Positions 1 to 9,859 of a stretch of 64,000 bases of DNA are shown here, piece by piece; the stretch's first letter is position 1, and every line of letters begins with the position of its first letter. The notes under the pieces were generated by a model. That model did not search any database and was not told the origin of the DNA. It saw only the letters and a program-made list of their open reading frames with translations. Origin of the DNA: Shewanella halotolerans (GTDB lineage: Bacteria; Pseudomonadota; Gammaproteobacteria; Enterobacterales; Shewanellaceae). The DNA lies in contig NZ_CP080417.1 of assembly GCF_019457535.1 (NCBI RefSeq), forward strand, positions 2,728,001 through 2,792,000, given 5' to 3'. A program made the position numbers and the translations under genes.

Positions 1-174
1 GCAAAATAGACTCATCCAAGCTATAGCCAGAAGGCTACCGGCCAATAATTTCGACCATTTCAGCATGACGACGGCAATAACCAAGACGGCCCATGCAAGG
101 GGAAAGGTTGGCAAGGTAGGCCAAAGCAGCGCGGAGATGAGCGTGGCACAAAAGCCAAACATGAATCGATTCAT
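1..174 (-). CDS. comEC: ComEC/Rec2 DNA-uptake channel protein, N-terminal fragment
   Basis: The minus strand opens with ATG at 174 (MNRFMFGFCATLISALLW) and stays open to the left edge, giving 58 codons of a very hydrophobic N terminus with at least two membrane segments. That start, and the position beside a DUF2062 gene and the lolCDE block, fit ComEC, the inner-membrane channel that moves one strand of transforming DNA into the cytoplasm. The competence and metallo-beta-lactamase domains would lie outside the window, so the identification rests on the hydrophobic start and gene order. It is divergent from the DUF2062 gene, with about 31 bases between the starts. Confidence 0.6.
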   Translation of the reverse strand, partial: MNRFMFGFCATLISALLWPTLPTFPLAWAVLVIAVVMLKWSKLLAGSLLAIAWMSLFC

Positions 175-205
175 AATGAATAATTTAAGACTGCAACACT
201 AAGCT

Positions 206-712
206 ATGCCAAAAAAATTCATTCAACGATATATGCCCAAGCCTGAGACGCTGCAGAATCATAAGCACCTGCAGATGTTCGGTAAGCTGCTCCACAAGCC
301 TAACCTTTGGGCCCTGAATCGACGCTCCGCTCCCCTCGCCTTTGCGGTCGGCCTGTTTGTCGCCTGGATCCCCATGCCATTTCAAATGGTATTAGCTGCA
401 GCGCTGGCAATCCTGTTCAACTGTAACTTGCCTGTCGCCGTCGCCTTGGTATGGGTCACCAACCCTGTCACCATGCCCTTTATGTTCTATGCCGCCTACC
501 TCTTTGGCGCCAAACTACTCAACCACCCTCCCCAAGAATTTGCCTTCGAAGCCAGCTGGCAATGGATCGAGGCCTCACTCTTCACTATAGGCCCGCCGTT
601 TTTGCTCGGCTGTCTGGTGTTTGGGATCATCTTTTCCGCCGTGGGTTACTTTGTCGTCCACAACCTGTGGAAATACTCTATCCTGTTCAAGTGGAAGAAT
701 CGCACTAAGTAG
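206..712 (+). CDS. DUF2062 family inner-membrane protein
   Basis: This 168-residue protein has a basic N-terminal stretch (about residues 1-45) followed by hydrophobic segments at roughly 46-70, 75-100 and 128-155. The central pattern, a proline-rich 'FVAWIPMPFQMVLAA' followed by 'NCNLPVAVALVWVTNPVT', is characteristic of DUF2062, a family with no established biochemical role that often lies next to comEC in Shewanella and relatives. The start at 206 is the first ATG after the short divergent gap to comEC. It appears to be a single-gene unit; no terminator hairpin with a T-tract was seen after it. Confidence 0.8.
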   Translation: MPKKFIQRYMPKPETLQNHKHLQMFGKLLHKPNLWALNRRSAPLAFAVGLFVAWIPMPFQMVLAAALAILFNCNLPVAVALVWVTNPVTMPFMFYAAYLFGAKLLNHPPQEFAFEASWQWIEASLFTIGPPFLLGCLVFGIIFSAVGYFVVHNLWKYSILFKWKNRTK

Positions 713-1053
713 CGAACTACTCTGCCCATCGCCTGCAGCCTGCCGCCTTTGATCTGATCATAAGCCCCCACAGGCTCTTACTATCGAGTATTGAGCTAAG
801 TCTGGCATTGAAACTTAGCCAGGCTGTCACGGCGATAAGCTTTTGTTAACCAAATCATCGCGCTATTTTCGCCGATCACACCACGCATTGCGCCTACTGC
901 AGCATGAGCTGCTGCAATTGCCACTTCGCATCTAAGAGAAACTTAAGATAGAATAAACAAGTTGATCACAAAGTTGACGCTTTGTATCTACAGAAAAGAC
1001 ATGCCTTGGATGAAGTCGCTCGTTAGAATAATCACAAAAAATGCAGGAAGGCC
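713..1053. other. Intergenic gap without a recognised gene
   Basis: This stretch separates the DUF2062 gene from the GGDEF gene. No ORF with a credible start and codon use was seen on either strand, and no hairpin with a T-tract. A TTGACG hexamer lies near 973, about 80 bases before the GGDEF start, but no good -10 element follows at the right spacing, so no promoter is called. Confidence 0.5.
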
Positions 1054-2409
1054 ATGCACTTAAATTCAAATAGAAAACATGTTGCGATCTTCGCACTGCT
1101 CTCCTGCTTGTTTCTGCTCGCCTCAGTGATCACCATCAGTGCGCTAACAAAATACTTTGTCGACAATGAGATCCAGCAAGAAGAGGAAAACCTGCGCAAA
1201 AATCTGGCGCTGATCCGCTTTAACTTCGAGGCCACCATCTACAAAGACACCTATCTGGCCGATAGCCTGGCCACAGTGGTGACCATAGATCCCGAATTTG
1301 CCATGAAAAACTGGCATGTGATCGCCGCTAAATTACTCGACAAGGCGCAATACGTGCGCAATGTCGCCATCGCGCCGAACAACATTATCTCGCTAGTCTA
1401 TCCCCTAGAGGGCAACGAAGCGGCCGTTGGCTTCGATTTTCGCACCCAGCCAAACCAGCTAAAGACAGTGTTACTGGCCAAGGAGCAGCAGTCGGTGTAT
1501 ATCGCCGGCCCGGTAAATCTAGTGCAAGGCGGATTGGGACTCATCGCACGCTACCCTATCTTCGCCGACTACCCCAAAAACACCCAATACTGGGGCGGGG
1601 TGAGCGTAGTGATGAACTATAACCTGTTACTCCATGACACAGGGATCACCCAGTTTCAGGGCGGCGATATCGCCATCAAGAAACAGATCACCGCCAACGA
1701 ACCCGAACAGGTTTTCTACGGTGATGCCAGCATCTTCGACAATGCTGATGTGATCTACCCCATCAAGTTACCCAGCGCCACCTGGAATATGGCAGCAAGG
1801 TTTCATATCGAGAATCTCGAACGCATCGGCCAGCTGCGCCTGGGCATAGGCGGTATAGGTACGATTGCGGCCTTTACCTTATATATGCTGATGCTACTCC
1901 TGTTTCGCAACTATCAGCACACCCACAGGGCGGCGCTGCACGATGAATTGACCCACCTACCTAATCGGCGCTTCATCATCAACGAACTCGACCGTCTGAT
2001 GAACAAACCAAATCAGCCCCCTTTTACCCTGCTCAACATAGATCTCAACGACTTTAAAGGGGTTAACGACGAGCTGGGGCATGAGGCGGGCGATGAGTTG
2101 CTAAAATATATCGCCAATCGTCTTGTGACAGTGGTTGGTATTAAGGGCTCCGTCGCCCGATTTGGCGGCGATGAGTTTCTGATCTTGCTCTATGAGCTTA
2201 CCGACATGCAGGAAATCGAGGAGATCATGGCGCATATCACCCAGGCGATAGAATCCCAGCCCTTTAGCTGGCAGTCACAACAACTGACGCCCTCACTCAG
2301 CATAGGCTATGCGACCTATGAGGGTCAGAATGCCGACATCAAAGAGTTGCTCTCAGATGCCGACAAGCGGATGTATCAACAAAAACGCGCCTACCGGGAA
2401 AGTCGCTAA
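1054..2409 (+). CDS. Membrane-anchored diguanylate cyclase with periplasmic sensor domain
   Basis: This 451-residue protein has a membrane segment at about 10-31, a periplasmic region at about 32-262 that resembles a CHASE-type sensor, a second membrane segment at about 264-285, and a C-terminal GGDEF domain with an intact GGDEF motif at 371-375. It should convert two GTP to c-di-GMP in response to an external cue. The RxxD inhibitory site that normally lies just before the GGDEF loop is absent (GIKG occupies that place), so product inhibition through that site is not expected. An AGGAAGG ribosome-binding site lies directly upstream of the start. The ligand is unknown. Confidence 0.9.
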   Translation: MHLNSNRKHVAIFALLSCLFLLASVITISALTKYFVDNEIQQEEENLRKNLALIRFNFEATIYKDTYLADSLATVVTIDPEFAMKNWHVIAAKLLDKAQYVRNVAIAPNNIISLVYPLEGNEAAVGFDFRTQPNQLKTVLLAKEQQSVYIAGPVNLVQGGLGLIARYPIFADYPKNTQYWGGVSVVMNYNLLLHDTGITQFQGGDIAIKKQITANEPEQVFYGDASIFDNADVIYPIKLPSATWNMAARFHIENLERIGQLRLGIGGIGTIAAFTLYMLMLLLFRNYQHTHRAALHDELTHLPNRRFIINELDRLMNKPNQPPFTLLNIDLNDFKGVNDELGHEAGDELLKYIANRLVTVVGIKGSVARFGGDEFLILLYELTDMQEIEEIMAHITQAIESQPFSWQSQQLTPSLSIGYATYEGQNADIKELLSDADKRMYQQKRAYRESR

Positions 2410-2436
2410 AGACTCATCTAAATTTACGACCTAGTC

Positions 2437-3690
2437 CTATCGCCCAGCCAATGCCTCGGCGGGATGGATACGACTCGCCTTCCAAGCGGGGTATAAAGTC
2501 GCCAATAGGCTCATCACCAGGGCCAGAGACACCACCAGCGCCACATCCAAAAGATGTAGCTGTGAGGGTAAGAAGTCGATGAAATAGACATCGGCCGATA
2601 AGAGCTGCACGCCAAACAGCTGCTCGATACCGCTGGCGATAGCACTGAGATTCAGCGCAAGGGTGATCCCCAGTCCCGCACCAATCAAGCAACCCAACAG
2701 GCCATTTAGCGCGCCCTGCACCACGAAAATCCCCATGATGGTGGCCTTGGCCATCCCCATGGTCAGCAAGATGGCGATCTCCGACTGCTTGTCACGTACC
2801 GCCATCACTAATGTCGAGACGATATTAAAACAGGCCACGGCGATCACCAGCGCCAGCACCAGATACATCACGGCGCGTACCAGCTGAATGTCCTGATAGA
2901 GATGGCCTTGGGTACGAGTCCAATCGGAAAGGTACATATATTGCGACTGGCTATAGCCCAAGGTGCGGATCAGCTGCGGCGCGGCAAAGACATCATCCAC
3001 CTTGATGCGGATCCCACTCACGCCATCCCCCAGCCCCAACAGCTCGGCGCCATAATCCAGCGAGATGTAGGCTGTAGTCAGATCCAGCTCGCCGCCAAGC
3101 TCGAAAATTCCCGCCACCTTAAACTGATGACTCTTGGCCGAACCAAGGCCGCGTCCCGCAGACTGACTGGCAAGGTTTGGCGTGTAGAGGCTCAGAGTGT
3201 TACCCAGCGACAGCCCCAGCGCATTGGCCAGCCCCTTACCCAGGACGATACTGTTCTCTTTGCTGGCCAGTGCCTGCCAAGCCGTATCCGGCATGAAATC
3301 ATCTATGTTTGAAACTTTTGCTTCTAATTCCGGCGTGATGCCGATAACCGTTAGCCCCTGAAAACCGCCGGGCTTCTGGATCAGGCCCTGAATACGCACA
3401 AATGGCGCGCTGGCGATAATACCGGGGATCTTCTTGGCGTCCTCGGCAATCTGCGGCCAGTCATGCAAAGGCTCATTTACCCCGGTCAGCTCACCATGGG
3501 GCACTACGCCCAGCAGGCGCTGCTCAAGCTCCTTCTCGAAGCCGTTCATGGCCGACAGCACAGTGATCAACACGGCGACCCCCAGGGCGATGCCTGCGGT
3601 AGAGGCAAAGGAGATGAAGCTGATGAAACGATTGGACTGACGCGCCATGTAGAAGCGCCAGCCTACCCAGAAGGCGAGTCTCTCTCTCAT
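2437..3690 (-). CDS. lolE: Lipoprotein-releasing ABC transporter permease LolE
   Basis: This 417-residue protein has one membrane segment near the N terminus (about 28-47), a large periplasmic domain, and three C-terminal membrane segments, the MacB-PCD plus FtsX layout of LolC/LolE. The sequence 'ALGVAVLITVLSAMNGFEKE' followed by 'VVPHGEL' is closer to LolE than to LolC of E. coli. With LolC and LolD it lifts mature lipoproteins out of the inner membrane and passes them to LolA. Its start overlaps the lolD stop (ATGA, 3687-3690), indicating translational coupling. It is the last gene of lolC-lolD-lolE. Confidence 0.94.
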   Translation of the reverse strand: MRERLAFWVGWRFYMARQSNRFISFISFASTAGIALGVAVLITVLSAMNGFEKELEQRLLGVVPHGELTGVNEPLHDWPQIAEDAKKIPGIIASAPFVRIQGLIQKPGGFQGLTVIGITPELEAKVSNIDDFMPDTAWQALASKENSIVLGKGLANALGLSLGNTLSLYTPNLASQSAGRGLGSAKSHQFKVAGIFELGGELDLTTAYISLDYGAELLGLGDGVSGIRIKVDDVFAAPQLIRTLGYSQSQYMYLSDWTRTQGHLYQDIQLVRAVMYLVLALVIAVACFNIVSTLVMAVRDKQSEIAILLTMGMAKATIMGIFVVQGALNGLLGCLIGAGLGITLALNLSAIASGIEQLFGVQLLSADVYFIDFLPSQLHLLDVALVVSLALVMSLLATLYPAWKASRIHPAEALAGR

Positions 3691-4388
3691 GCCATCTCCC
3701 AGGCGCTTAACTGCCCATCTTGCATCTTCAGCTGCCTGTCCATGCGCGCGGCAAGCTTAGGATCATGGGTGACCACCACAAAGGCCGTGCCCAGCTGGCT
3801 ACCCAGCTCTCGGATAAGCTCATAGACGCTATCGCCGCTGGCAGCATCCAGGTTGCCCGTTGGCTCATCGGCCAATACCAACTTAGGACGATTGATCAGC
3901 GCCCTGGCTATCGCGGTGCGTTGGCGCTCGCCACCTGACATCTCCGCCGGGGTATGATGTAGTCGGTGGCTAAGACCCACACGACTAAGTAGCTCTTTAG
4001 CCTCCAGCTCGACTTCCTGACGCGGGCGCTTTTGAATGAGCCCTGGCATGGCCACATTCTCAAGGGCGGTAAACTCGGGCAACAGATGATGGAACTGATA
4101 GATAAATCCCAGCTCCTGGTTGCGGATCGCCGCCTGACGCGAGGGGGAAAGCTGGTAGAGATCTTCCCCGTTAAACATCACCTGACCACTGCTGGGTTTA
4201 TCCAGCGTGCCCATGATGTGCAGCAAGGTACTCTTACCCGAGCCAGAACTGCCAATAATAGCCACCTGCTCACCCTTGGCGATACTGAGATTAACGCCGC
4301 TCAGCACCTGAGTATCTATGCTCCCCTCGTGGTAGCGTTTACTGACGTTACTGACTTGAAGTAACAAAGAGTTATCCTGTTGGGTCAT
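3687..4388 (-). CDS. lolD: Lipoprotein-releasing ABC transporter ATPase LolD
   Basis: This 233-residue ABC ATPase has Walker A GSSGSGKST at 46-54, the LolD-like 'YQFHHLLPEFTALENV' Q-loop region near 97-112, the signature MSGGERQR at 150-157, and Walker B with the catalytic glutamate at 171-175. It powers the LolCDE complex, which extracts outer-membrane lipoproteins from the inner membrane. It starts three bases after lolC ends and overlaps lolE by four bases, so the three genes form one tight operon. All ATPase motifs are intact. Confidence 0.96.
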   Translation of the reverse strand: MTQQDNSLLLQVSNVSKRYHEGSIDTQVLSGVNLSIAKGEQVAIIGSSGSGKSTLLHIMGTLDKPSSGQVMFNGEDLYQLSPSRQAAIRNQELGFIYQFHHLLPEFTALENVAMPGLIQKRPRQEVELEAKELLSRVGLSHRLHHTPAEMSGGERQRTAIARALINRPKLVLADEPTGNLDAASGDSVYELIRELGSQLGTAFVVVTHDPKLAARMDRQLKMQDGQLSAWEMA

Positions 4389-4391
4389 AGA

Positions 4392-5624
4392 TTATTCATA
4401 CCTTAAAGCTGTGGCAGGTTGTACGCTAGCCGCCCGTAGTGCGGGATAAACGGTCGCTAAAAATGTGATAGCCAGGGTGCCAACGACGATCAGGGACAAC
4501 TGTCCCCACTCGAGCTGTACCGGCAGGCGTTGACCCGCCCCGAGCACATGAATGCCAAGCATCGAGAAGAGTGTATTGATGTTTAATGTGGCCAGCACGC
4601 CGATAGCCAGGCCGCCCACCAAGCCTAAAACGGCATTGAGTGAGCCCTGGATCATGAAGATCCCCATGATGCTCCCCGTGGTCAGGCCTTGGGTCTTGAG
4701 CACGGCAACGTCTGTGGTCTTATCCACCACCATCATCACCAGCGCTGATACTATGTTAAAGGCGGCCACGGCGATGATAAGGCTGAGCATCAACGACATC
4801 ATGTTCTTCTCCATCTTTACCGCAGAGAAGAGATGACCATAGTTTTCGCGCCAATCACTGGTGGTCACACTGTCACCGGCCGCCTCAAACGCGGCTTCAA
4901 CCTTAGATGCCAACTTGCTCGCCTTGAAGGGATCGGCCAGATAGAGGCGCAGCGACTTGATCTCATTGGGGGACTTGCGCATCAGACGCAGTGCATCCTC
5001 GTGATGCACGTAAGCCAGGCTCGCATCCACCTGAGATCCCATCTCAAACACCCCGGCTACGATAAACTTACGCTGGCTCGGCACCGGCCCCAACGGCGAA
5101 TAAACCACCCCATCGCCACTGAGTACACGTATCTTATCGCCGGGTTTCACATCCAGACGACGCGCCAACTCGGCGCCTATGATAATGCGGTATTTGCCCG
5201 CCTCGAGACTGTCGAGAGAGCCGTTGAAGTGACGGTTCAGACGGGCCAGATTGTCTTTTTCAAGCTCGGGATAGATACCATAAACCTGCACTGCGCTAAT
5301 GTTGCTCGGCGCCTGTAACATGGCCTGGGTGGCCACGCTCGGACTCATAGCTAGGATCTGCTTACCATCGATTAAGGTATTGGCGACATCTTGCCAGTTA
5401 CCAAGGTGTTGCTCGCTGTGCACCGTCAGCTGTGGCACTGCGCCAAGAATGCGCTGCTTGAGCTGTCCCTCCAGGCCATTCATCACAGAACTGACGATGA
5501 TCAGGGCCGCCACCCCGAGCAAGATCCCCGACACGGCAAACAGGGTAATAAATGAGGCAAATGGATTGGCCTTACGTGCTCGCCAGTACCGATAACCTAT
5601 GGTCCAAGATAACGCTAAATTCAT
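4392..5624 (-). CDS. lolC: Lipoprotein-releasing ABC transporter permease LolC
   Basis: This 410-residue permease has the LolC/E layout: a membrane segment at about 24-48, a periplasmic domain, and three C-terminal membrane segments. It is the first gene of lolCDE, as in E. coli, and differs from the downstream LolE in the 'AVPQLTVHSEQ' region that follows the first membrane segment. In the family, LolC recruits the carrier LolA while LolE binds the lipoprotein. It is divergent from the PilZ gene with a 95-base gap that must hold promoters for both. Paralogue assignment rests on gene order and sequence resemblance. Confidence 0.92.
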   Translation of the reverse strand: MNLALSWTIGYRYWRARKANPFASFITLFAVSGILLGVAALIIVSSVMNGLEGQLKQRILGAVPQLTVHSEQHLGNWQDVANTLIDGKQILAMSPSVATQAMLQAPSNISAVQVYGIYPELEKDNLARLNRHFNGSLDSLEAGKYRIIIGAELARRLDVKPGDKIRVLSGDGVVYSPLGPVPSQRKFIVAGVFEMGSQVDASLAYVHHEDALRLMRKSPNEIKSLRLYLADPFKASKLASKVEAAFEAAGDSVTTSDWRENYGHLFSAVKMEKNMMSLMLSLIIAVAAFNIVSALVMMVVDKTTDVAVLKTQGLTTGSIMGIFMIQGSLNAVLGLVGGLAIGVLATLNINTLFSMLGIHVLGAGQRLPVQLEWGQLSLIVVGTLAITFLATVYPALRAASVQPATALRYE

Positions 5625-5719
5625 GTTTGGCAGGGTCTCTTTACGTCAGAGCCTTGATAAATCATTAAGATGGGCACGATAATAGGGGGAATAGCACCTT
5701 AAAAACAAGAGGCAATCCG

Positions 5720-6301
5720 TTGAACAGCCAATCAAACTCCTATTTTAGCGTCGCGCATGGGTTCGCCGCTTACCTATCGCCCTGGCCTAAGGAGCAGCCG
5801 CTGCCCGACGACCATGAACTCAGAAGCATGCTGCCACTAGGCATGCAACTCATCAGCGAAGTCAAGGCGATGGAAGCCGACTGTCTACTCCAGCTCAGGC
5901 ACCTTGATGATGAGGCCCGCACCGTGGTGGATTACCTCAAGCTACAGTCGCGCAAGATAGACCTGGTGCTGCAACATGTGCTCGAACAGCAGCCCCACGA
6001 GGGCGAGCGCTGCAACGGCCTGCATTTTGGCGGCAGTGGCATACATCTCCAAAGCCCCACAAAATTGGTGCCCGGGGAGCGCTATCGCATCACACTACAT
6101 ATCAGGGAGGCGCTTATCGCCATCCTCTGCATCGGTGAGTGCACCCGCTGTGACGATGAGGCCTCTGAAGGTGGTTTCAACTGCGAACTCAGCTTTATTC
6201 AAATTCTCGATGAGGATGTCGAGCAACTGGTCAAAGCCAGCCTGAATATTCAACAAAAACAATTACAACAACGCAAAAAACAGCAACAAGACCAGAGTTA
6301 G
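5720..6301 (+). CDS. PilZ domain protein
   Basis: This 193-residue soluble protein has a helical N-terminal half (about 1-85) and a C-terminal PilZ-like domain (about 90-175) with 'CNGLHFGGSGIHLQSP' and 'GERYRITLHI'. The last 20 residues are glutamine- and lysine-rich. PilZ domains are usually c-di-GMP receptors, but I cannot identify a clean RxxxR site here, so binding is uncertain. The start is TTG at 5720 behind an AGAGG ribosome-binding site; no better ATG lies nearby. It is divergent from lolC and lies 75 bases before mfd. Confidence 0.75.
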   Translation: MNSQSNSYFSVAHGFAAYLSPWPKEQPLPDDHELRSMLPLGMQLISEVKAMEADCLLQLRHLDDEARTVVDYLKLQSRKIDLVLQHVLEQQPHEGERCNGLHFGGSGIHLQSPTKLVPGERYRITLHIREALIAILCIGECTRCDDEASEGGFNCELSFIQILDEDVEQLVKASLNIQQKQLQQRKKQQQDQS

Positions 6302-6376
6302 TTTTCACTGGCACTGACGGGGCTAAGTCTCTACAATGGCCGCATCATTGTCGATTGTTGGCCTTAGTCTGTTTTC

Positions 6377-9300
6377 ATGAATGCTTTTTCCATCCTCACA
6401 CCACCTAAAGTCAAAGGGGTTAAGTCGCCCCAAACCCTGAGCCAGTTAACCGGTGCCGCCCAGGCGATAAGCCTGGCTAAGCTGTGCGAGCAGTATAGCG
6501 GCATGACCTTAGTAGTGACGCCAGACACGCCAAGCGCGCTCAGGCTAGAGGCAGAGCTAGGCTACCTGATAGCGCCAAAATCGATCCCCGTGATGCTGTT
6601 CCCCGACCGGGAGACCTTGCCTTACGACAGCTTCTCGCCCCATCAGGATCTGGTATCTCAACGGCTTGAGACCCTATCGCGGATCCCAAGCGCCGGCCAT
6701 AGCCTGGTGATCGTGCCCATGAGCACCCTGATGGTGAAGTTGCCGCCGCAATCATTCTTAACCGGCAACGTCTTGCTGCTCAGCAAGGGCGACAACTATC
6801 CCCTGGAAGCAGTGCGCAGCCAGCTGGTCAATACCGGCTATCATCACGTAGAGCAGGTGTATGAGCATGGCGAGTTTGCCGTGCGCGGTTCTATCATAGA
6901 TCTCTTCCCCATGGGCGCCCAGAGCCCCTATCGCATCGAGCTGTTCGATGATGAGGTCGAGTCGATCCGCGAATTTGACCCGGAAACCCAACGCTCCAGC
7001 GGAGAGATCGAGTCGATTCGCCTGCTGCCGGCCAAGGAGTTCCCGACCAATGACGCCGCCATCGAAGGGTTTCGCCAACGTTACCGCCGCCAGTTTGAGG
7101 TAGTGGTCAAAGAGCCGGAGTCCATCTACCAGATGGTGAGCCGCAAGGTGATGCCCGCCGGGATCGAGAGCTACCTGCCCCTCTTCTTCGACGAGACAGC
7201 GAGCCTGTTCGACTATCTGCCCGGCGAGTGCCAGTTGGTGCAGGTGGGCGATCTTGAGAATGCTGCCAAACACCACCTGCAGGAGATAAACCAGCGCTAT
7301 GAGAACCGCCGGGTCGATCCCCTGAGGCCACTGCTACCGCCAAAGGATCTCTACCTGCTGACCGAACAGGTCTTCGAGGCCTTTAAGCATCTGCCGCGCT
7401 TCCTGGTCAAGGGCGATGAGGCAACAGGCACCAGCGTTGCGGCGCAGATCGAGGCGCTGCCCAGTATCGCCGCTAACCATAAGTTGAAGCAGCCACTTAT
7501 CAGCCTTAAAGAATTTGCCGATGGCGGCACGCCAATTTTATTCTGCGTTGAATCGGAAGGCCGCCGCGAGGCGCTGCTGGAACTGCTGGCCAAGATAGAG
7601 ATTAAACCTGCGCTGCTGGACCATCTGGAGAGCTTCAGCCATAAGCCTCAGCCCTTTGGCTTAATCGTCGCGCCGCTATCTCAAGGCGCCATCTATCACC
7701 CCAAGAAGGGCCCTAGCTGGGCACTGGTGTGTGAAACCGAGCTGTTTGGCCAGCGCATCGCCCAGCAACGCCGTCGCGATAAACAGCGTCAGGTAAGCCA
7801 GGATGCGCTCATCAAGGATCTGGCCGAGCTCAAAGTCGGTCAACCTATAGTCCATCTGGATCACGGCGTCGCCCTCTACCAGGGACTGGAAACCCTGGAC
7901 ACTGGCGGCCTGGTCGCCGAGTACCTGAAACTGGAATACGCCGGTGGCGATAAACTCTATGTGCCCGTCGCCTCCCTCAACCTCATCAGCCAGTACAGTG
8001 TCGGCGCCGATGATGCACCGCAGCTCAACAAGCTGGGCAACGAGAGTTGGACCAAAGAAAAACGCAAGGCGATCGAGAAGATCCGCGACGTGGCCGCCGA
8101 ACTCTTAGATGTCTACGCCCGCCGTCAGGCCCGCCCCGGTGAGGCCTGCCGATTAGATCGCGAAGAGTACGCTCAGTTTGCCGGCAGCTTCCCCTTCGAA
8201 GAGACGGTAGATCAGGAAACCGCCATCGATGCCGTGCTCACCGACATGTGTAGCCCCATATCGATGGATCGTCTGGTGTGTGGCGACGTCGGCTTCGGTA
8301 AGACTGAGGTGGCGATGCGCGCCGCCTTCGTTGCGGTCAACGACGGCAAACAGGTGGCCATCTTGGTACCTACCACGCTACTTGCTCAGCAGCACTATGA
8401 AAACTTCAAAGACAGGTTTGCCGACTGGCCCATCAAGATAGAGGTGATGTCACGCTTTAAGACCGCCAAGGAGCAACAGGCGGTGCTCAAGCAGCTGGAG
8501 CTTGGCCAGGTGGATATCGTTATCGGTACCCATAAACTGCTGCAGTCTGAGGCCAAGTTTGAAAACTTAGGCCTGCTTATCATCGACGAGGAGCACAGGT
8601 TCGGCGTGCGTCAGAAGGAGAAGATCAAGGCCCTGCGCGCCAATATTGATATTTTGACCCTGACGGCTACCCCTATCCCGCGTACCCTCAACATGGCGAT
8701 GTCTGGCATGCGCGATCTCTCCATCATCGCCACGCCGCCAGCCAAGCGATTGGCGGTTAAGACCTTCGTGCGCGAATATGATGATGCCACGGTGCGCGAG
8801 GCACTGCTGCGTGAGATCTTAAGGGGCGGCCAGGTCTATTTTCTCCACAACAGTGTCGAGACCATAGAGAAGCGCGCCCGGGAGATAGAGGCGCTACTGC
8901 CCGAGGCGCGAGTTGTCACCGCCCATGGTCAAATGAGAGAACGCGACCTTGAAAAGGTGATGTCTGACTTCTATCACCAGAAATACAATGTGTTGGTGTG
9001 TACCACCATCATAGAGACGGGCATCGATGTGCCCAGCGCCAACACCATCATCATAGAGCGAGCCGATAACTTCGGCCTGGCGCAGCTGCACCAGCTCAGG
9101 GGGCGTGTGGGGCGCTCACATCATCAGGCCTACGCCTATCTGATGACGCCCCATCCAAAACGCATGACCAAGGATGCCATCAAGCGTCTGGAGGCCATTG
9201 GCGCGCTGGAAGATCTCGGCGCAGGCTTCATGCTGGCGACTCAAGATCTCGAGATCCGCGGCGCGGGTGAACTCCTGGGCGATGAGCAGAGCGGTCATAT

Positions 9301-9859
9301 CTCCAAAATAGGCTTTACCCTCTACATGGAGATGCTGGAAGATGCGGTGAAGTCCCTCAAGGAGGGCAAGGAGCCTTCGCTGGATCAGATGCTCAGGGGA
9401 CAGTGTGAGATTGACCTGCGGATCCCAGCGCTGCTGCCGGAAGATTATGTGGGCGATGTTAACATCCGCCTGTCGCTCTATAAGCGTATCGCCAACTGCG
9501 CCACCGCCCAGGCACTGGACGAATTAAAGGTCGAGCTGATCGATCGCTTCGGCCTCTTGCCTCAGGCCACCAAGAACCTGATGGAAGTCTCGCTGTTCAA
9601 ACATCAGGCAACGGCGCTCGGCATCGCCAAGATAGAGATGCACCCCAAGGGCGGTAGCCTGGAATTTAATAACGATCACTGTGTAGATCCTGGCTTTATC
9701 ATCGGACTATTACAGAGTCAGCCACAAAATTATCGTATGGACGGCCCAAGTAAGTTAAAATTCTTGATGCCGACAGAGACAGACAAGGATAGGTTAGCCC
9801 TGTTATCCCTGATCATCTCTCAACTCATGCAACATCGCCTTGGAGAACCGCGTGTTTAA
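6377..9859 (+). CDS. mfd: Transcription-repair coupling factor Mfd
   Basis: This 1160-residue protein (E. coli Mfd has 1148) has the UvrB-homology module at the N terminus, the RNA polymerase-interacting region in the middle, and a RecG-like translocase. Walker A GDVGFGKTEV lies near residue 636, DEEH near 736, and 'TATPIPRTL' shortly after. Mfd displaces RNA polymerase stalled at DNA lesions and recruits UvrA, so that the transcribed strand is repaired first. Its last codons overlap the start of csiV. All helicase motifs are intact. Confidence 0.97.
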   Translation: MNAFSILTPPKVKGVKSPQTLSQLTGAAQAISLAKLCEQYSGMTLVVTPDTPSALRLEAELGYLIAPKSIPVMLFPDRETLPYDSFSPHQDLVSQRLETLSRIPSAGHSLVIVPMSTLMVKLPPQSFLTGNVLLLSKGDNYPLEAVRSQLVNTGYHHVEQVYEHGEFAVRGSIIDLFPMGAQSPYRIELFDDEVESIREFDPETQRSSGEIESIRLLPAKEFPTNDAAIEGFRQRYRRQFEVVVKEPESIYQMVSRKVMPAGIESYLPLFFDETASLFDYLPGECQLVQVGDLENAAKHHLQEINQRYENRRVDPLRPLLPPKDLYLLTEQVFEAFKHLPRFLVKGDEATGTSVAAQIEALPSIAANHKLKQPLISLKEFADGGTPILFCVESEGRREALLELLAKIEIKPALLDHLESFSHKPQPFGLIVAPLSQGAIYHPKKGPSWALVCETELFGQRIAQQRRRDKQRQVSQDALIKDLAELKVGQPIVHLDHGVALYQGLETLDTGGLVAEYLKLEYAGGDKLYVPVASLNLISQYSVGADDAPQLNKLGNESWTKEKRKAIEKIRDVAAELLDVYARRQARPGEACRLDREEYAQFAGSFPFEETVDQETAIDAVLTDMCSPISMDRLVCGDVGFGKTEVAMRAAFVAVNDGKQVAILVPTTLLAQQHYENFKDRFADWPIKIEVMSRFKTAKEQQAVLKQLELGQVDIVIGTHKLLQSEAKFENLGLLIIDEEHRFGVRQKEKIKALRANIDILTLTATPIPRTLNMAMSGMRDLSIIATPPAKRLAVKTFVREYDDATVREALLREILRGGQVYFLHNSVETIEKRAREIEALLPEARVVTAHGQMRERDLEKVMSDFYHQKYNVLVCTTIIETGIDVPSANTIIIERADNFGLAQLHQLRGRVGRSHHQAYAYLMTPHPKRMTKDAIKRLEAIGALEDLGAGFMLATQDLEIRGAGELLGDEQSGHISKIGFTLYMEMLEDAVKSLKEGKEPSLDQMLRGQCEIDLRIPALLPEDYVGDVNIRLSLYKRIANCATAQALDELKVELIDRFGLLPQATKNLMEVSLFKHQATALGIAKIEMHPKGGSLEFNNDHCVDPGFIIGLLQSQPQNYRMDGPSKLKFLMPTETDKDRLALLSLIISQLMQHRLGEPRV

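Noticed and set aside
5641..5720. FNR-like site before the PilZ gene
   Set aside because: TTGAT and ATCAT are present near 5653 but only two bases apart instead of four.
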